NCBI RefSeq assembly: GCF_001761485.1
Contig: NC_090773.1
Location: forward strand, 3,472,001 to 3,536,000
Direction of reading: 5' to 3'
DNA: 64,000 nt
DNA from: Yarrowia lipolytica
Taxonomy: Eukaryota; Ascomycota; Dipodascomycetes; Dipodascales
Part shown: piece by piece, positions 29,820 to 40,538 of the stretch
Layout: each line of letters opens with the position of its first letter
Numbering within the stretch: position 1 is the stretch's first letter
The notes under the pieces: generated by a model
Told to the model about the DNA's origin: nothing
Database searches by the model: none
Seen by the model: only the letters and a program-made list of their open reading frames with translations
Position numbers and translations under genes: made by a program

Positions 29820-30495
29820 GCCAGGCCTCTCAATTTCCCCTGGAAGCCATGCCACTATATAATTAATAGCTGCGGCAGGATACAAGGGAGTCCACTGGTA
29901 GCAGCCTGATTCTGGACTAAAAGCGCACCTCGAAGGAAAAATTGTTTATCCGAGAAAAAGTTCCTGGGTGGGCGGCTATATCATCTAGTGGAGGAAAACA
30001 TGGGGTTTCTCGTGTCCCACATAAATGACAGGGCTAAGCCATGAGCTGACTGAGCTGACTCCGGTTGTGAAATCAAATATCGCAGACTGTGCATGCTCGG
30101 GAACCGATTGTGGCGCATTTAGTGTCCATGCTAGCGGGAGTCTGAGGTTGGTGGCATGGTGGGTTTACACACGTATGCATCACGTAGAAGAGTCCACTGT
30201 AAATAGAATCGCCATCCGCCATAGCTGGGGCGATATGACAATATTCACACTCTTAGCCACAGGTTTTACTAGCCCCACATCACGTGAGTGTACCGTCCGT
30301 GGCGCTCATCTCCGCTGCAGACTCAATGACGACACGCATGGATACGGCGTGGCTTGCATTAGCCACGGGAATACGCCATCAAAGAATTCCGTGGCACAAC
30401 TGTGGCTGGAAATGAAACTGTGATTCAAGGGTGGTTATAAACACTTATTGGGACTCTCTAGCGCGCTCAATTGACCAGCAGACACCCAAATCAAC

Positions 30496-32166
30496 ATGCC
30501 CCACTCACAGAAACGACCCAATTTCCTCATTATCGTTGCCGATGATCTGGGATGGTCTGACACCCAGCCCTTTGGAGGAGAGATTCACACTCCCAATCTC
30601 GAGCGACTGGCCGAGTCTGGAGTCAGATTTACCGACTTCCACACCGCCTCCGCCTGCTCTCCTACGAGATCCATGTTGTTCTCGGGTACAGACAACCACA
30701 TCGCTGGCCTTGGGCAGATGGCCGAGACCGTGAAACGGTTCACTGAGTTCCAGGGAAAGCCCGGATATGAGGGGTATCTTAACGATCGTGTGGCCGCTCT
30801 TCCTGAGCTTCTGTCTGATGCTGGCTACCACACTATTATGAGTGGAAAGTGGCATTTGGGCCTTGTTCCTGAACGGTTCCCTTCCGCTCGAGGATTCCAA
30901 AAGTCGTTTGCTCTTTTGCCTGGTGGAGCCAACCACTATGCCTTCGAGCCTGGAACCAAAGACAAGCCCGCTGTGCCTTTCCTGCCTCAATTGTACGCTC
31001 AGGACAAGGAGTATGTTGAGGTCGACGACTCCCACTTCTACTCCTCTGATAGCTTTACCGATACTCTGCTGGAGTACATCGAGGAAAAGCCCAAAGACAA
31101 GCCCTGGTTTGCCTACTTGCCCTTCACTGCGCCCCATTGGCCTCTCCAGGCCCCCAAGGAGTATATTAACAAGTACAAGGGCAAATATGACGAGGGTCCC
31201 GATGTTCTGCGAGAACAGCGACTCAAGGAACAGGTGAAGCTGGGGCTAGTTGGAAAAGACGTTGTCAGTGCCCCCATTCTTGCCGACAACGAGACTGAAT
31301 GGCATGACAAGACTGCGGAAGAAAAGGCTTACTCCGCCCGAACAATGGAGATCTACGCAGCCATGGTGCAAAAGATGGACGAGAACATTGGACGGGTGCT
31401 GGATCACCTCGAAAAGACGGGAGAGATCGACAACACCTTCATCTCTTTCATGTCCGACAACGGAGCCGAGGGTGCTATTCTTGAAGCCATTCCTCTTCTG
31501 ACCAACGACCTCAACGAGAAATACTTTGACAATTCTATTGAAAATATCGGAGCCAAGAACTCGTTCATCTGGTACGGTCCCCGTTGGGCCCAGGCTGCTA
31601 CCGCCCCTGCCAAGTACACTAAGGGTTACATCTTCGAGGGAGGTATTCGATGTCCTCTTATTGTCAGATATCCTGGATTTGAGAATCCCGGATCCATCTC
31701 TAACGAGTTTACTACCGTCATGGACATTCTTCCTACTGTTCTCGAGCTGGCAGGAGTCACTCATCCTGGAACAAACTACAAGGGCCGAGAGGTGGTGGTC
31801 CCCAAGGGTGTATCCTGGGTCTCTAACCTGTCGGGAAAGTCCAAGGAGGCTATCCACAGCAACACCCATTTCACTGGATGGGAGCTCTTTGGACAACGTG
31901 CTATCCGAAAGGGCAACCTGAAAGCCATTCTTGCTCCTGAAGAGGGCAAAGAGGATACCTGGGAGCTCTACGATCTGGATGCTGACTTTGGTGAAACCAA
32001 AGACCTGGCAAAGACACACCCTGATGTCCTGAAGGAGCTGGTCGAGCTGTGGTACCTTTACGAGGGGGATTGTGGAGTCTTTATTCCTGACAATGCCGAC
32101 CAGATGAACCTGCGAAAAATGCTCAAGGAGAACCCTCGTCGTAAGGCATGGGGCGAGAAGAAATAG
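30496..32166 (+). CDS. Cysteine-type sulfatase
   Basis: A 556-residue enzyme of the type I (formylglycine) sulfatase family, which hydrolyses sulfate esters. The N-terminal metal-binding DD is at 16-17 in NFLIIVADDLGW. The catalytic motif CSPTR at 54-58 has the cysteine that must be converted to formylglycine. The second signature appears as SGKWHLG at about 116-122, and the metal ligands SDNG at 320-323. The C-terminal GGIRCPLIVRYPG and DLxxDFGETKDLA blocks are also typical of bacterial-like arylsulfatases. There is no signal peptide or membrane segment, so it should be cytosolic; the substrate (aryl or alkyl sulfate) cannot be told from sequence. The lack of introns and bacterial-like architecture could reflect old transfer, but codon use matches the host. 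Sulfur-starvation control is plausible, unproven. Confidence 0.92.
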   Translation: MPHSQKRPNFLIIVADDLGWSDTQPFGGEIHTPNLERLAESGVRFTDFHTASACSPTRSMLFSGTDNHIAGLGQMAETVKRFTEFQGKPGYEGYLNDRVAALPELLSDAGYHTIMSGKWHLGLVPERFPSARGFQKSFALLPGGANHYAFEPGTKDKPAVPFLPQLYAQDKEYVEVDDSHFYSSDSFTDTLLEYIEEKPKDKPWFAYLPFTAPHWPLQAPKEYINKYKGKYDEGPDVLREQRLKEQVKLGLVGKDVVSAPILADNETEWHDKTAEEKAYSARTMEIYAAMVQKMDENIGRVLDHLEKTGEIDNTFISFMSDNGAEGAILEAIPLLTNDLNEKYFDNSIENIGAKNSFIWYGPRWAQAATAPAKYTKGYIFEGGIRCPLIVRYPGFENPGSISNEFTTVMDILPTVLELAGVTHPGTNYKGREVVVPKGVSWVSNLSGKSKEAIHSNTHFTGWELFGQRAIRKGNLKAILAPEEGKEDTWELYDLDADFGETKDLAKTHPDVLKELVELWYLYEGDCGVFIPDNADQMNLRKMLKENPRRKAWGEKK

Positions 32167-32420
32167 ATTAATATATTGAATGAAGTTGCGATGTTTGTAA
32201 TGCTATTATCGAGTATAGGAATAAATATGTGTCATTGGTGACTGGATCACGGTATGTTCGGGGTGGGGGTATGTTCGGGTCATGAGCTGTGAATGTGGTC
32301 AGTAGCTGAGTTACCCATAATATGGAGCATGTTGTAGCTAGCTGAATCACTTCTGCTAGTCAGCTGTAAATGGAACATGCTTTTTATCATGAAGCTCGAC
32401 ATAGTCTCACCATAGTCGAA

Positions 32421-32837
32421 TCATCGAGCTCTCGCGGTCATTCTCTCGGGTCTCTCAGTTCTCTCGTCCTTTCTTGACTTTCCAGCGCCCTCCAGACGCG
32501 ACAACTTGAGACCTTCTCGTACCTCCTTTTCTGACAGGAACGGTGGCGCGATGATGGTTCTGTCGGGTGTTTGGGGTCCGTTTGCAAACAGTTCATGGAC
32601 TCCCAGGTCCTTCCAGGCCGGTGTCTTCTTTGTGGCTCGATGATGCTGGTTCCGGGTTCCAAACAGAGAAGCTCCATCGGTCACAAGTCCGTCGTCATCA
32701 TCGCTCAGCTGAGTATCATGTTCAGGAGCCACGTCAATGTGATCAAACTCCAGCTTGTCCTGCATCCACTCGTCGAACACAGTACATGTCTTTGGAGCTG
32801 TTAGGTGGATATGTGATCTCACTGAGTCTCGTTGCAT
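32421..32837 (-). CDS. Small hydrophilic protein, unknown function
   Basis: A 138-residue protein read from the ATG at 32837 (MQRDSVRSHIHLTAPKTC). It has an acidic patch (LSDDDDGLVTD), a middle motif SLFGTRNQHH, and a strongly basic and charged C-terminus rich in Arg and Glu (KDERTERPERMTARAR). No membrane segment, signal peptide or known domain is visible. The frame continues upstream to 32987, but that part includes TAC-rich intergenic words and is less likely coding. Codon use from about residue 15 on (GAG, CGA/CGC, CTG) is gene-like. It is convergent with the sulfatase gene. I do not recognise it; a nuclear or nucleolar role would be guesswork. An upstream exon cannot be excluded. Confidence 0.55.
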   Translation of the reverse strand: MQRDSVRSHIHLTAPKTCTVFDEWMQDKLEFDHIDVAPEHDTQLSDDDDGLVTDGASLFGTRNQHHRATKKTPAWKDLGVHELFANGPQTPDRTIIAPPFLSEKEVREGLKLSRLEGAGKSRKDERTERPERMTARAR

Positions 32838-34052
32838 TTTGTACTGTACCAGTACTGTACTTGTACAAGTAGGTGGATGTGTCGCGTGAAGAGTGCGTTT
32901 TGTGTTTGGTGATGTTATGCATGATAGTTCAGACACGCATAGTCTCTCGCTCTGCGGTTGTTGAGAGTTTACGTAATTCTTAAGCACTTGTACTTGTAAA
33001 TACTTGTACTTGTACTTGTAAAAATAAGCTTATCGTATCCACAAAAAATAAGCTCAATGACATGGGATCATGTGACCAGCCAAGTGTTCAACTGAGCCTT
33101 CAACAGGCCGTGACGGGACAGTGTTGAAAGGGCCGCAGAGGAATAACCAGGCTCCCAAGTCTGCCCAGACAATCCCACTAGGTCGTACGGGGATTTTATT
33201 AACCTACTCTTCAATTACCCCACCCCCACCTATCCAAATCGGGACTCATTAGTACCGCAACCTATTAAGTGCCTCCTTTAGGCAACGCCGGTAAAGCACT
33301 GCTCCTCGGAAATATCGGATCGTCGGACAATGCGGCTTTTACAGAGTACGAGTGCTGCAACAGAAATGAGTTGCAACAGTGAAACATGTGTTTCTGGCGG
33401 GACAGCTACGGGGAATAATACAGTAAGCTAGAGTGCTCGGTGGTGCCAACCAGGATGTACTACCTGTATTACAGTGGCCCGGGCTGAGCCACCTGCACTT
33501 AGCTGTCAGATTCTGATGTACGGTCTAATCTCTGTCGCTGTGGCGGGGTGGCTGTACACTGGACCATTATCACCAGCAATACTCACTTCGCCAGACATTA
33601 CCGCTCACTTGGACGATAGCTAATTTTCAAAGATGGTTCATCTTGGTTACATTTTCTCATTGTTCCTGACAGTAACCATCTAGTTTAGGAAAAGCCCTTA
33701 TCCATATTGCCCAAGATTGTGCGCAATCTACGTTAGTGCAGTGACCACCAGGCGTTCCTGAGGGCATATAGCGAGAGATAAAAAATGGCGCTTGCGGGGT
33801 GCTAGAGTGGATATTTTGCCACCAACAGTTTAACAACTGCTTCTACACTTCGTAACGTACCCTACATCACTCCCATCTACCCCCTAATACCAGTTGCATC
33901 TCTCTCCTAATCGTCCCCCCACACCATTGCTCCTCTAAATAACGCTAGCATAGCCCAACCCTAAAAGAGTGACCCAGTCCCATCTCCGACACATCACCAC
34001 ATCGATTACACCACCACACCACACAGCAGAAAAGCACACTACCAAAAATACA
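32838..34052. other. Intergenic region upstream of the epsin gene
   Basis: No gene is supported. TAC-rich words are dense at 32845-32870 and 32985-33025, where CTTGTA units are repeated. The right end is a pyrimidine-rich, CA-rich leader typical of this yeast. Confidence 0.6.
32983..33022 (+). repeat. Cluster of ACTTGTA-type units
   Basis: Five near-adjacent copies of CTTGTA separated by C, AATA or nothing. This is the densest example of the TAC-rich word that recurs in the gaps of this window. Confidence 0.75.
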
Positions 34053-35408
34053 ATGTCGAAGTCCATCGTCCGTTCCATCAAGAACGTCACGAACGGATAC
34101 ACCTCGGCCCAGGTGAAGGTCCGAAATGGTGAGTATACAATTCTCCCCTCTCTACTATTGCACAATCCCCTTCTCATCACCACCGTTTTTTTTTTCTCGC
34201 TCTACTAACATCCAGCCACATCCAACGACGCTTGGGGTCCGTCCACGTTTGACCTTGAGGAAATCGCCAGACTCACCCACTCCAACCAGGAGCTTTTCGA
34301 GGTGATGGACATGATCGATCGACGACTCAACGACAAGGGCAAAAACTGGCGCCATGTCATCAAGGCCCTCAATCTGCTGGACTACTGTATCCACTGTGGC
34401 TCGGAGAACGTTGTTCTGTGGTGCAAGGACAACCTGTACGTGGTTAAGACCCTGCGGGAGTTCCATTACATCGATGAGAACGGCCGAGACCAGGGTGCCA
34501 GCATCCGTTCCCGAGCAAAAGAAATCACCTCATTGCTGCTGGACGATGAGCGACTACGAAACGAGCGGGCCAATCGGTCCTCCTGGAAGAAGGGACGACG
34601 GGCTCAGGGAGACGACTATGGCTCTGACGAGGAGAGTGGAATTGTCTCTTCTCGAACCAGAACCGCCGACGATCGACGAGACGACCGACGAGACGACCGA
34701 CGAGATTCTCGACGAGATTCTCGACGACCCTCCAGACGAGGATCCACGCCAGACGATGACCTAGCCCGTGCGCTTGCCGAGTCGCAGCGAACGGCCGACG
34801 AGGAGGCCCGAATGCGACAGAACGGAGGAGCCGAGGACGAGGCTCTGAGAAAGGCCATTGCTCTGTCGGAGGAGGAGCAGAAGAATCGAGATCTCGGTGG
34901 CGGAATGGCCCAGGGAACCGCACAGCCCATCAACCTCATCGACACAGACAGCTTTCCCACTCAGTTCCAGCCACAGCAGCAGCAGCAGCAGATGCAGCCC
35001 ACTGGCTATGATCTGTTTGGCAACGCCATCTACGGCCAGCAGCAGCCCACCATGAACACTGGGGTGCTCCAGAACGCATACGCCACTGGAGGCATGTTCG
35101 ACCAGCAGCCCAACCAGTTCCAGCAGCAGCAGCAGCAGTTCCAGCCTCAGCAGCAGCAGTACACCGGATTCCAACCCCAGCAGCAGCCCCAGCAACAGCA
35201 GTACACTGGTTTCCAGCAGCAAAACGACTTCTCTCAGTCCTTCCAGCAGCAGCAGCAGCAGCAGCCTGCTGAGCCCCTCCAGCCTCTCAAAACTGGCTCT
35301 AACAACCCCTTTGCAAAGCATGATTCTACAAACGGCTCTTCTTCCACTGGTCCCTCCCTCAACTTCATGGCTTCTAACAACATGACCACCCAGGCACATC
35401 CCAACCAC

Positions 35409-35444
<36 letters not shown>

Positions 35445-35891
35445 CAACCGGCACCCAAGCAGCGTGCCCAGGTCACTGGCGGTGCTCATCCCGAACTCAA
35501 CAACCTGCTCATGACCGGAGACGGAGTCGACACCTTTGGAAACACTGGCGAGACCCGAATCCCCGCACAGCACACCCGAGACACGTTCATGAACGCTCGT
35601 CTGCAGCCCCAGGCCACAGCCAACAACAACCCGTTTGTGGGCCAGCAGTACACCGGTATCCCCAGCACTCAGATCCAGCCTGCAGTGACCGGCTACGGTT
35701 TTGGCAACGCGCCACAGCAGACCGGCATGCAGCAGAGCAACGGACAGCAGCAGTACGGACAGCAGCAGTACGGACAGCAGCAGAACCAGCAGCAGTATGG
35801 TCAACAGCAGTATGGCCAGTTTGGACAGCAGCAGCCTCAGCAGCAACAGTACGGCGGAGGAGCACCCCAGCAATCGCTGATAGATTTGTAA
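34053..35891 (+). CDS. Epsin (ENTH-domain endocytic adaptor), one intron
   Basis: Two exons, 34053-34128 and 34216-35891, give 583 residues. The donor GTGAGTATAC and acceptor CTAACATCCAG enclose an 87-bp intron, and the split G|CC alanine codon keeps the frame. The ENTH domain fills roughly residues 8-140 (SIVRSIKNVTNGYTSAQVKV then the NDAWGPS segment) and should bind PI(4,5)P2 at the plasma membrane. Two ubiquitin-interacting motifs follow (DDDLARALAESQ near 206 and EDEALRKAIALSEEE near 230). NPF motifs at 389-391 and 497-499 should bind EH-domain proteins such as Ede1 or Pan1, and the C-terminus ends in the clathrin box LIDL (580-583). Between them lie long glutamine runs. It corresponds to yeast Ent1/Ent2; which one cannot be told, so no symbol is given. 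Confidence 0.95.
34667..34735 (+). repeat. Short tandem repeat encoding Arg/Asp units in epsin
   Basis: Twelve- and fifteen-base units (GACGACCGACGA, then GATTCTCGACGA) are repeated in frame and encode DDRRDDRRD then DSRRDSRR, just before the first ubiquitin-interacting motif. Confidence 0.8.
35409..35446 (+). repeat. CAG/CAA polyglutamine run in epsin
   Basis: The longest of several glutamine tracts in the epsin C-terminal half (others near 34970-34990, 35120-35160 and 35240-35265), nearly all CAG. Confidence 0.85.
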
Positions 35892-36234
35892 GATGCTTTT
35901 TAAGGAGGCGAATATGCGAGACGATGATGATTCGATGCTTTTCTTTAGTGTAATGATTATGAAGTGGTTTCTTTAAGCAAGCCACTGCTAACGATATATG
36001 GGGTTTCTGTAGATATGCGTCGTTCTTGGGTACACGGTGCTTGCAGTACATACGCCTGTACATACATACAGTTCAAGTACAGTACTCATAGTTATAGTGA
36101 TACAAATACGCTCAGATGGAGCAATTAGTGGTTTATTAAATGGAAATGCTAATAAATAGGAACGCCTACCAGTATGGCGACGTTTTTTTTTTGTCTGTAG
36201 TTTACAGTGTTAGTTGTTTGGTTGCTAGTTGCTG
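35892..36234. other. Short gap between convergent genes
   Basis: Only 3' ends of the epsin and DLT1 genes and TAC-rich words (36045-36085) are seen. Confidence 0.6.
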
Positions 36235-37557
36235 TTAGCTCTCCTCCCGCCTGATGATCACACTTCCAGCGTAGCTCTCATCACTGCTGCTATGAGTAGG
36301 GGCCACTCGAGGACTGACATCATAGTAGTCATCGGGACCGATAACTGAGCCAACAGGTGAGAAGCGAGAGATTCGAGACCCACGGGTGGAGCTTCGAGAC
36401 AGCGGATGCTCAAAAAGACCAGTGTCATTCTGGGGATGATCGCCTCCGGTGAAAAAGTGATAGGGATGGTTGATGACTGGATGAGCAGCCTGGTTCATGG
36501 AACCTGCACGAACGTGGCTGTTTTGTTGTTGCAACACATGTTCAGCATCCGACCTGGCGTTAGAGCCTCGATGCACAGGTGACTCACTGTTGACGTTGCT
36601 CGACCAGGTAGTTAGCACAGCCAGGTCGTCTGACAGGAAGTTAGGAGCAACGGAGGCGTTGGATTTACTGCCGATAGCCGGTGGAGGAAGCAGATGATTG
36701 TGTGAGGTAAACTGCGTGCCTGCGACACTGCTGGGGTTGGCAGTGGTGTTTTTGTAGAGAACATCTTCCGGGGGGAAGTCGATGTTCTCCATCAGACGCA
36801 AGAGACGCTCGATAAATGTGCGAATCTCGGGGGCAGAAATGGGCTTGCCGGAAAATCGAAGTCTCTCGTAGAGCTCGACAAACTGTAATCCGACGTTTGC
36901 GTCCGAAATAACATGGCACGATATCAGATGAGAAATGTACTCTCTGAAGGGCATACCGACGGGTTTTCCAAACGAAAAGTGAATGTTTCTGGCGCGCGAA
37001 TCAACCAGTAATGCCGTAGTGTCAACAACATCCTTATACGGAACGTCTGGAGGTATGTCTCCTGACGAGTCAGGAGGTGCCAGGCCGTCATGGGCCACCT
37101 TCTCTATTGGTCTCGTGTCTCGTAGGATTTGTTTGCATCTGTCCAAATCGTTTCTGATCTCCTTGGCAATATTTTTGGGCACGTCGTCTGGGCGAGGCAC
37201 GTAGCGTCGCGGGATATCTGAGAGGTTTTGTCGGGTTCGAAACAGTCGTAGAAACGAAAGTAGTAATGCTAGAAAGATGAAGATGACACAACCAGCAATG
37301 ACGATAGCGCCGTTCCAGAACTGGTTGGTTTGTCGCGACTGGGTGATAATGTCGATCGGAGATACGACCATAAAGCCGATAATGAAGACGATGAGCAGCA
37401 CATGCGATAGCAGGTAGAGCCATTGTTTGAAGGATCGTTTGGCCCTCAGAGGTTCTGTGATCAGGGTTTTCGAGCTGTCTTCCGACGGTATCGACGCGGT
37501 GACCACCGTCTTGACCGTCGCGCCTCTCAGGGTCCCCGTCCCTTCGTCTTTTTCCAT
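36235..37557 (-). CDS. DLT1: Dlt1-type membrane protein
   Basis: A 440-residue protein of the Dlt1 family (defect at low temperature 1). Two transmembrane segments near the N-terminus (about 45-68, LLSHVLLIVFIIGFMVVSPID, and 80-106) are followed by the conserved block IPRRYVPRPDDVPK, then HDGLAPP and the ELYERLRFSGKP motif, all shared with yeast Dlt1. The C-terminal 150 residues are poorly conserved and Ser/Asn/His-rich, but the end (SYAGSVIIRREES) resembles the Ser-Val-Ile-Arg end of the yeast protein. The molecular function is not known; the yeast mutant grows poorly in the cold. It is longer than the yeast protein (about 342), mostly in the C-terminal tail. The upstream 1.1 kb gap is shared with PSG1's 3' end. 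Confidence 0.9.
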   Translation of the reverse strand: MEKDEGTGTLRGATVKTVVTASIPSEDSSKTLITEPLRAKRSFKQWLYLLSHVLLIVFIIGFMVVSPIDIITQSRQTNQFWNGAIVIAGCVIFIFLALLLSFLRLFRTRQNLSDIPRRYVPRPDDVPKNIAKEIRNDLDRCKQILRDTRPIEKVAHDGLAPPDSSGDIPPDVPYKDVVDTTALLVDSRARNIHFSFGKPVGMPFREYISHLISCHVISDANVGLQFVELYERLRFSGKPISAPEIRTFIERLLRLMENIDFPPEDVLYKNTTANPSSVAGTQFTSHNHLLPPPAIGSKSNASVAPNFLSDDLAVLTTWSSNVNSESPVHRGSNARSDAEHVLQQQNSHVRAGSMNQAAHPVINHPYHFFTGGDHPQNDTGLFEHPLSRSSTRGSRISRFSPVGSVIGPDDYYDVSPRVAPTHSSSDESYAGSVIIRREES

Positions 37558-38678
37558 GTGTGGTGTTGTTGCGTTGAGCGACTGGTGATGTTCTTCCAGA
37601 TGGTGTGCTTACGAAGGTTATAATCATGCACAGCCGCTGGCATGCATGGGTGAGGATGGAGGTTGGTCAGCATAATGACTAGACGACTTTTTTACCCCAA
37701 CGGCACCATAAAATGGTCTTCTTTTGAGCGAGGAATAAAAATAGCTGACTCAGCCGTTTTGATTTCCCCTCTGTGCGTCTGGTTTTTTGCTACACGTGCC
37801 TCTTCACACGATCCAGGGTTACTGTAACACGAAGCTCGGTTTGTGCGTCGTCTTTTTTCCCAACAACGATGCTTTTTTTTTTTCTGCGCAGATTAAAATG
37901 CTGCAGCCAGGCAAGACAACGCGGGGCTACCAGTAGACACAACATGAAATAATGCTGCTCCCCCCGTTAATTAAAGTGAAACCGAGATAAAAATGGACCC
38001 GCTGTGTACGAATACACTCTTCTTGAATCCTTATATATATCCCCATATCCCCAATCACGCAAAGTATATCTCGCAAACGGTTGTTGTGATGGACAGTGAG
38101 TTTCAATTTGAGGTGGCAGAAAACGTGTGGATTTACAGGGCAGGAAAGAACGTTGTCGCCATGCTTACTCATCTGGGTGGCGTCATAACGGTAATTTGAG
38201 AGAAAAGGGTCCATAAATCCAACACAAAGCCTCCAATAATGCGCTCTATATAACCTCCGACCAAGTTCCAACCGCCCCAAACCCCAAACAATCTGTCTGG
38301 GAAACGGAACACATGCTTGGTAGACACAACTTTATACAACGGTTATGCATGCAGTCCAGGCACGAACCAGTATAACCCTTAGTTGTGTCAGTACATCGAA
38401 CACAAACGACACATGTCTGAGTATAAGATATCGACTGTATATACATATGTATGTACGACCTGTATCTGTCTTGGCTTCGTGGACCTCGCTCCACCAAGTC
38501 TTCAAAAGTCGGCTTGATATGGTGCCCTCGTGTGGGGTTGAACCAACGGGATATATACGAAACAACCTGTATCTACGAGGGCTAAAGAAACGGGATTATT
38601 ATTATGCTAACAAGGGGAGGTAAATTCTAAAGGAGGACCAACCATTTTTTATCGATTGTGAGAGTGTCAGAGACTGAT
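37558..38678. other. Intergenic region, DLT1 promoter
   Basis: No gene is supported. A 68-codon frame at 37993-38199 has no recognisable feature. A stretch at 38488-38545 looks superficially tRNA-like but lacks proper arms. TAC-rich words occur at 38385-38460. Confidence 0.5.
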
Positions 38679-39872
38679 TTAGTCGAGTCGTCGTCGCTGG
38701 TTCTGCAGCTTGATGTTCTCGTACTGCCGGCCATCCTTTCGCCGTCGCTGGTTCTTGAACTTGGGGATGGCCCGAGCTCCAGCAGTGATCTGTGTGAACA
38801 GGACATAGATACAGGCGAAAATGACGACAACAGAGGGGATGGTGATGATGGTGATCATCATGCCCTCCTCGTTCTTGTCCAAATCAAGTCGTCCCTTGTC
38901 CTTCTTCTGCACGATGGCACCTCGTCGGAATCGCACAAAAGTAGAGTTCTTCAGAAGATAGTCATCGGTGATCTCGTCGTCATCCATGTAGTCAGGCTGG
39001 ATAGCAACGGCAACCTTCTGCTCGTACTCGCCATCGAGCCACTCCTCCTCAATCTCCATAGGGTAGACTCCCCAGGTGTTTGACACCCATTCGGTGATGT
39101 GGAAGACACTGCTGTCCTCAATTTCTCGCTTGTGCAGAGCCTTACCCTGAATGTATGCGCAGTGGAGTCGGACCTTCTCGGCGTCGGGGAATTCTCGGGT
39201 GTACCAGGTGAACCAGTGGACGTGATCAAGCATGACACCCTTTCCGTATTGAGGGGAGCACCAGGGGCCAACTCGCTGCTTCTTCACCTTGATAAACTTC
39301 TCGGGTGTGCATCGCTCAACAGGGTTGAAGGAGGCCTCGATGGGATCCTCCTCGTCCAACATCTCATTGTGGACCACGACATCAGTAGGGTGAGCGGTCT
39401 TGTAGCCAGCAGAACGAGCGTTCTCAGTCACGTCTCGGTTGACGTGGAACCAGTCTCCATACTCAGGAGGAGCATTCTTAGTCTTTCCTTTGACCACCTT
39501 GGGAGTGATGGTCTTGGCCTGACCGTCCTTCTTCAGCTTGATCCAAGGGTTGGGAACAGCACCCACCTGTCGCTGGCCTCGGAAAAGCGCGTCTCCCCAG
39601 ACGGTGGGGGTGACATGCATGGGTTCACCTCCATCTGTGGGCTTCAGCAGCCACGGCTTGGTCACATGGGCCTTTGTGATTTTAGTTTTCTTGGAGAACA
39701 CCTTGGGGGGTCGCTTAAAGGGGTCTGCTCGCTTCTCGAGGTCAGACACGTCTGTGGGCTCGGATCCGGGCAAATCTGTGATGGTCGAGTAGTCGATGGC
39801 TTCGGTGTTTACCACGGTAGCTGTTGGCAGCGCCAGAACGGCTCCGGCAAGAAGAAGTACCGAGAATTTCAT
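38679..39872 (-). CDS. PSG1: Psg1-type Pma1-stabilising Golgi protein
   Basis: A 397-residue type I membrane protein matching yeast Psg1 (YKL077W), a Golgi protein that stabilises the proton pump Pma1 in transit. The signal peptide is residues 1-15. A Kex2 site (LEKR, ending at residue 48) precedes the mature part; the yeast protein is also Kex2-processed. Family blocks are visible in order: HVTPTVWG, NPWIKLKKDGQAKTITPKV, FNPVERCTPEKF, PWCSPQYG, WFTWYTREFPDAEKVRLHC and KVAVAIQP. One transmembrane segment (about 339-362, ITIITIPSVVVIFACIYVLF) is followed by a basic cytosolic tail rich in Arg and Lys. Divergent with SEN15, with 666 bases between the starts. Confidence 0.93.
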   Translation of the reverse strand: MKFSVLLLAGAVLALPTATVVNTEAIDYSTITDLPGSEPTDVSDLEKRADPFKRPPKVFSKKTKITKAHVTKPWLLKPTDGGEPMHVTPTVWGDALFRGQRQVGAVPNPWIKLKKDGQAKTITPKVVKGKTKNAPPEYGDWFHVNRDVTENARSAGYKTAHPTDVVVHNEMLDEEDPIEASFNPVERCTPEKFIKVKKQRVGPWCSPQYGKGVMLDHVHWFTWYTREFPDAEKVRLHCAYIQGKALHKREIEDSSVFHITEWVSNTWGVYPMEIEEEWLDGEYEQKVAVAIQPDYMDDDEITDDYLLKNSTFVRFRRGAIVQKKDKGRLDLDKNEEGMMITIITIPSVVVIFACIYVLFTQITAGARAIPKFKNQRRRKDGRQYENIKLQNQRRRLD

Positions 39873-40538
39873 TGTTGTGTACAGTAGTGTTACACGTGTG
39901 TTGAGGCTATGCGATGTAGCGTGCGAATGCGGGTTTGGGGGGCACTAGGGCAGATGCTGAGCTCAAATACTCTTGTTTTCAACGTGTTTTTAGGCGGTGG
40001 CGAAAATGGTCGTGACTTCACAGGTGTGTTAGGAAGACTGTTGGAGGGTGATGTGTGTTTTTAAACCTGATGCGTGATTTAGCTCAAAAAATGAGATACA
40101 TGAAGTATAAGCAGAATGTTTGTACGGCTGGGAGGAGAAACGGGTGAAAAGTCGGGCGTTTGGAGGCGTAAAACGTGCGTTCGAGCAGCAAAAATGTTCA
40201 TAACAGTGAATCAACATATTAAACGCCCTCAAACGGTCAATAAGCATTATATTCACGGACTTACCGCCGCCTCGCTTTCGCCAGTCGTATCTCAGTGTTA
40301 CGTTTCCCGGACTTGTAGAGTTCTGAGCCTAATCCAGGTTTTTGGTGGCACCCAAGTCTTCTCCCAAACACGAGTATTTTCCAGCATATGCAGATTTTCC
40401 TAGGACCGTTAAAAATTAAATCCGACGGAGATAACGCGCCCGCAGAAACTTTGAGACGCACAGTAAGCAGAAAAAGTTAGTGGTAGACGACTGGCACAGA
40501 TACTGAACAAAACAACCACTATCAATCACACATTCACC
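39873..40538. other. Divergent promoter region of PSG1 and SEN15
   Basis: No gene is supported. Short frames on both strands lack features. Confidence 0.6.

Larger units (their letters stand above)
25779..30495. other. Long intergenic region upstream of the sulfatase gene
   Basis: About 4.7 kb, the longest gap in the window, with no supported gene. It contains a CA microsatellite near 27324-27346, a 19-bp direct tandem repeat at 29782-29819, and a 9-bp tandem repeat (GAGCTGACT) at 30043-30060. TATA-like sequences occur near 29855. Candidate frames of about 130 codons lack family motifs. Confidence 0.55.

Noticed and set aside
30025-30423. A 132-codon plus-strand frame just upstream of the sulfatase
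   Set aside because: It contains short repeats and TATA-like sequence expected of a promoter, and has no recognisable motif.
34761-35873. A 370-codon minus-strand frame inside the epsin gene
   Set aside because: Its long leucine runs are antisense to the CAG glutamine repeats.
38488-38545. A tRNA-like stretch with a GGTTGAACC element
   Set aside because: No A box at the right distance and no pairing acceptor or T arms on either strand.
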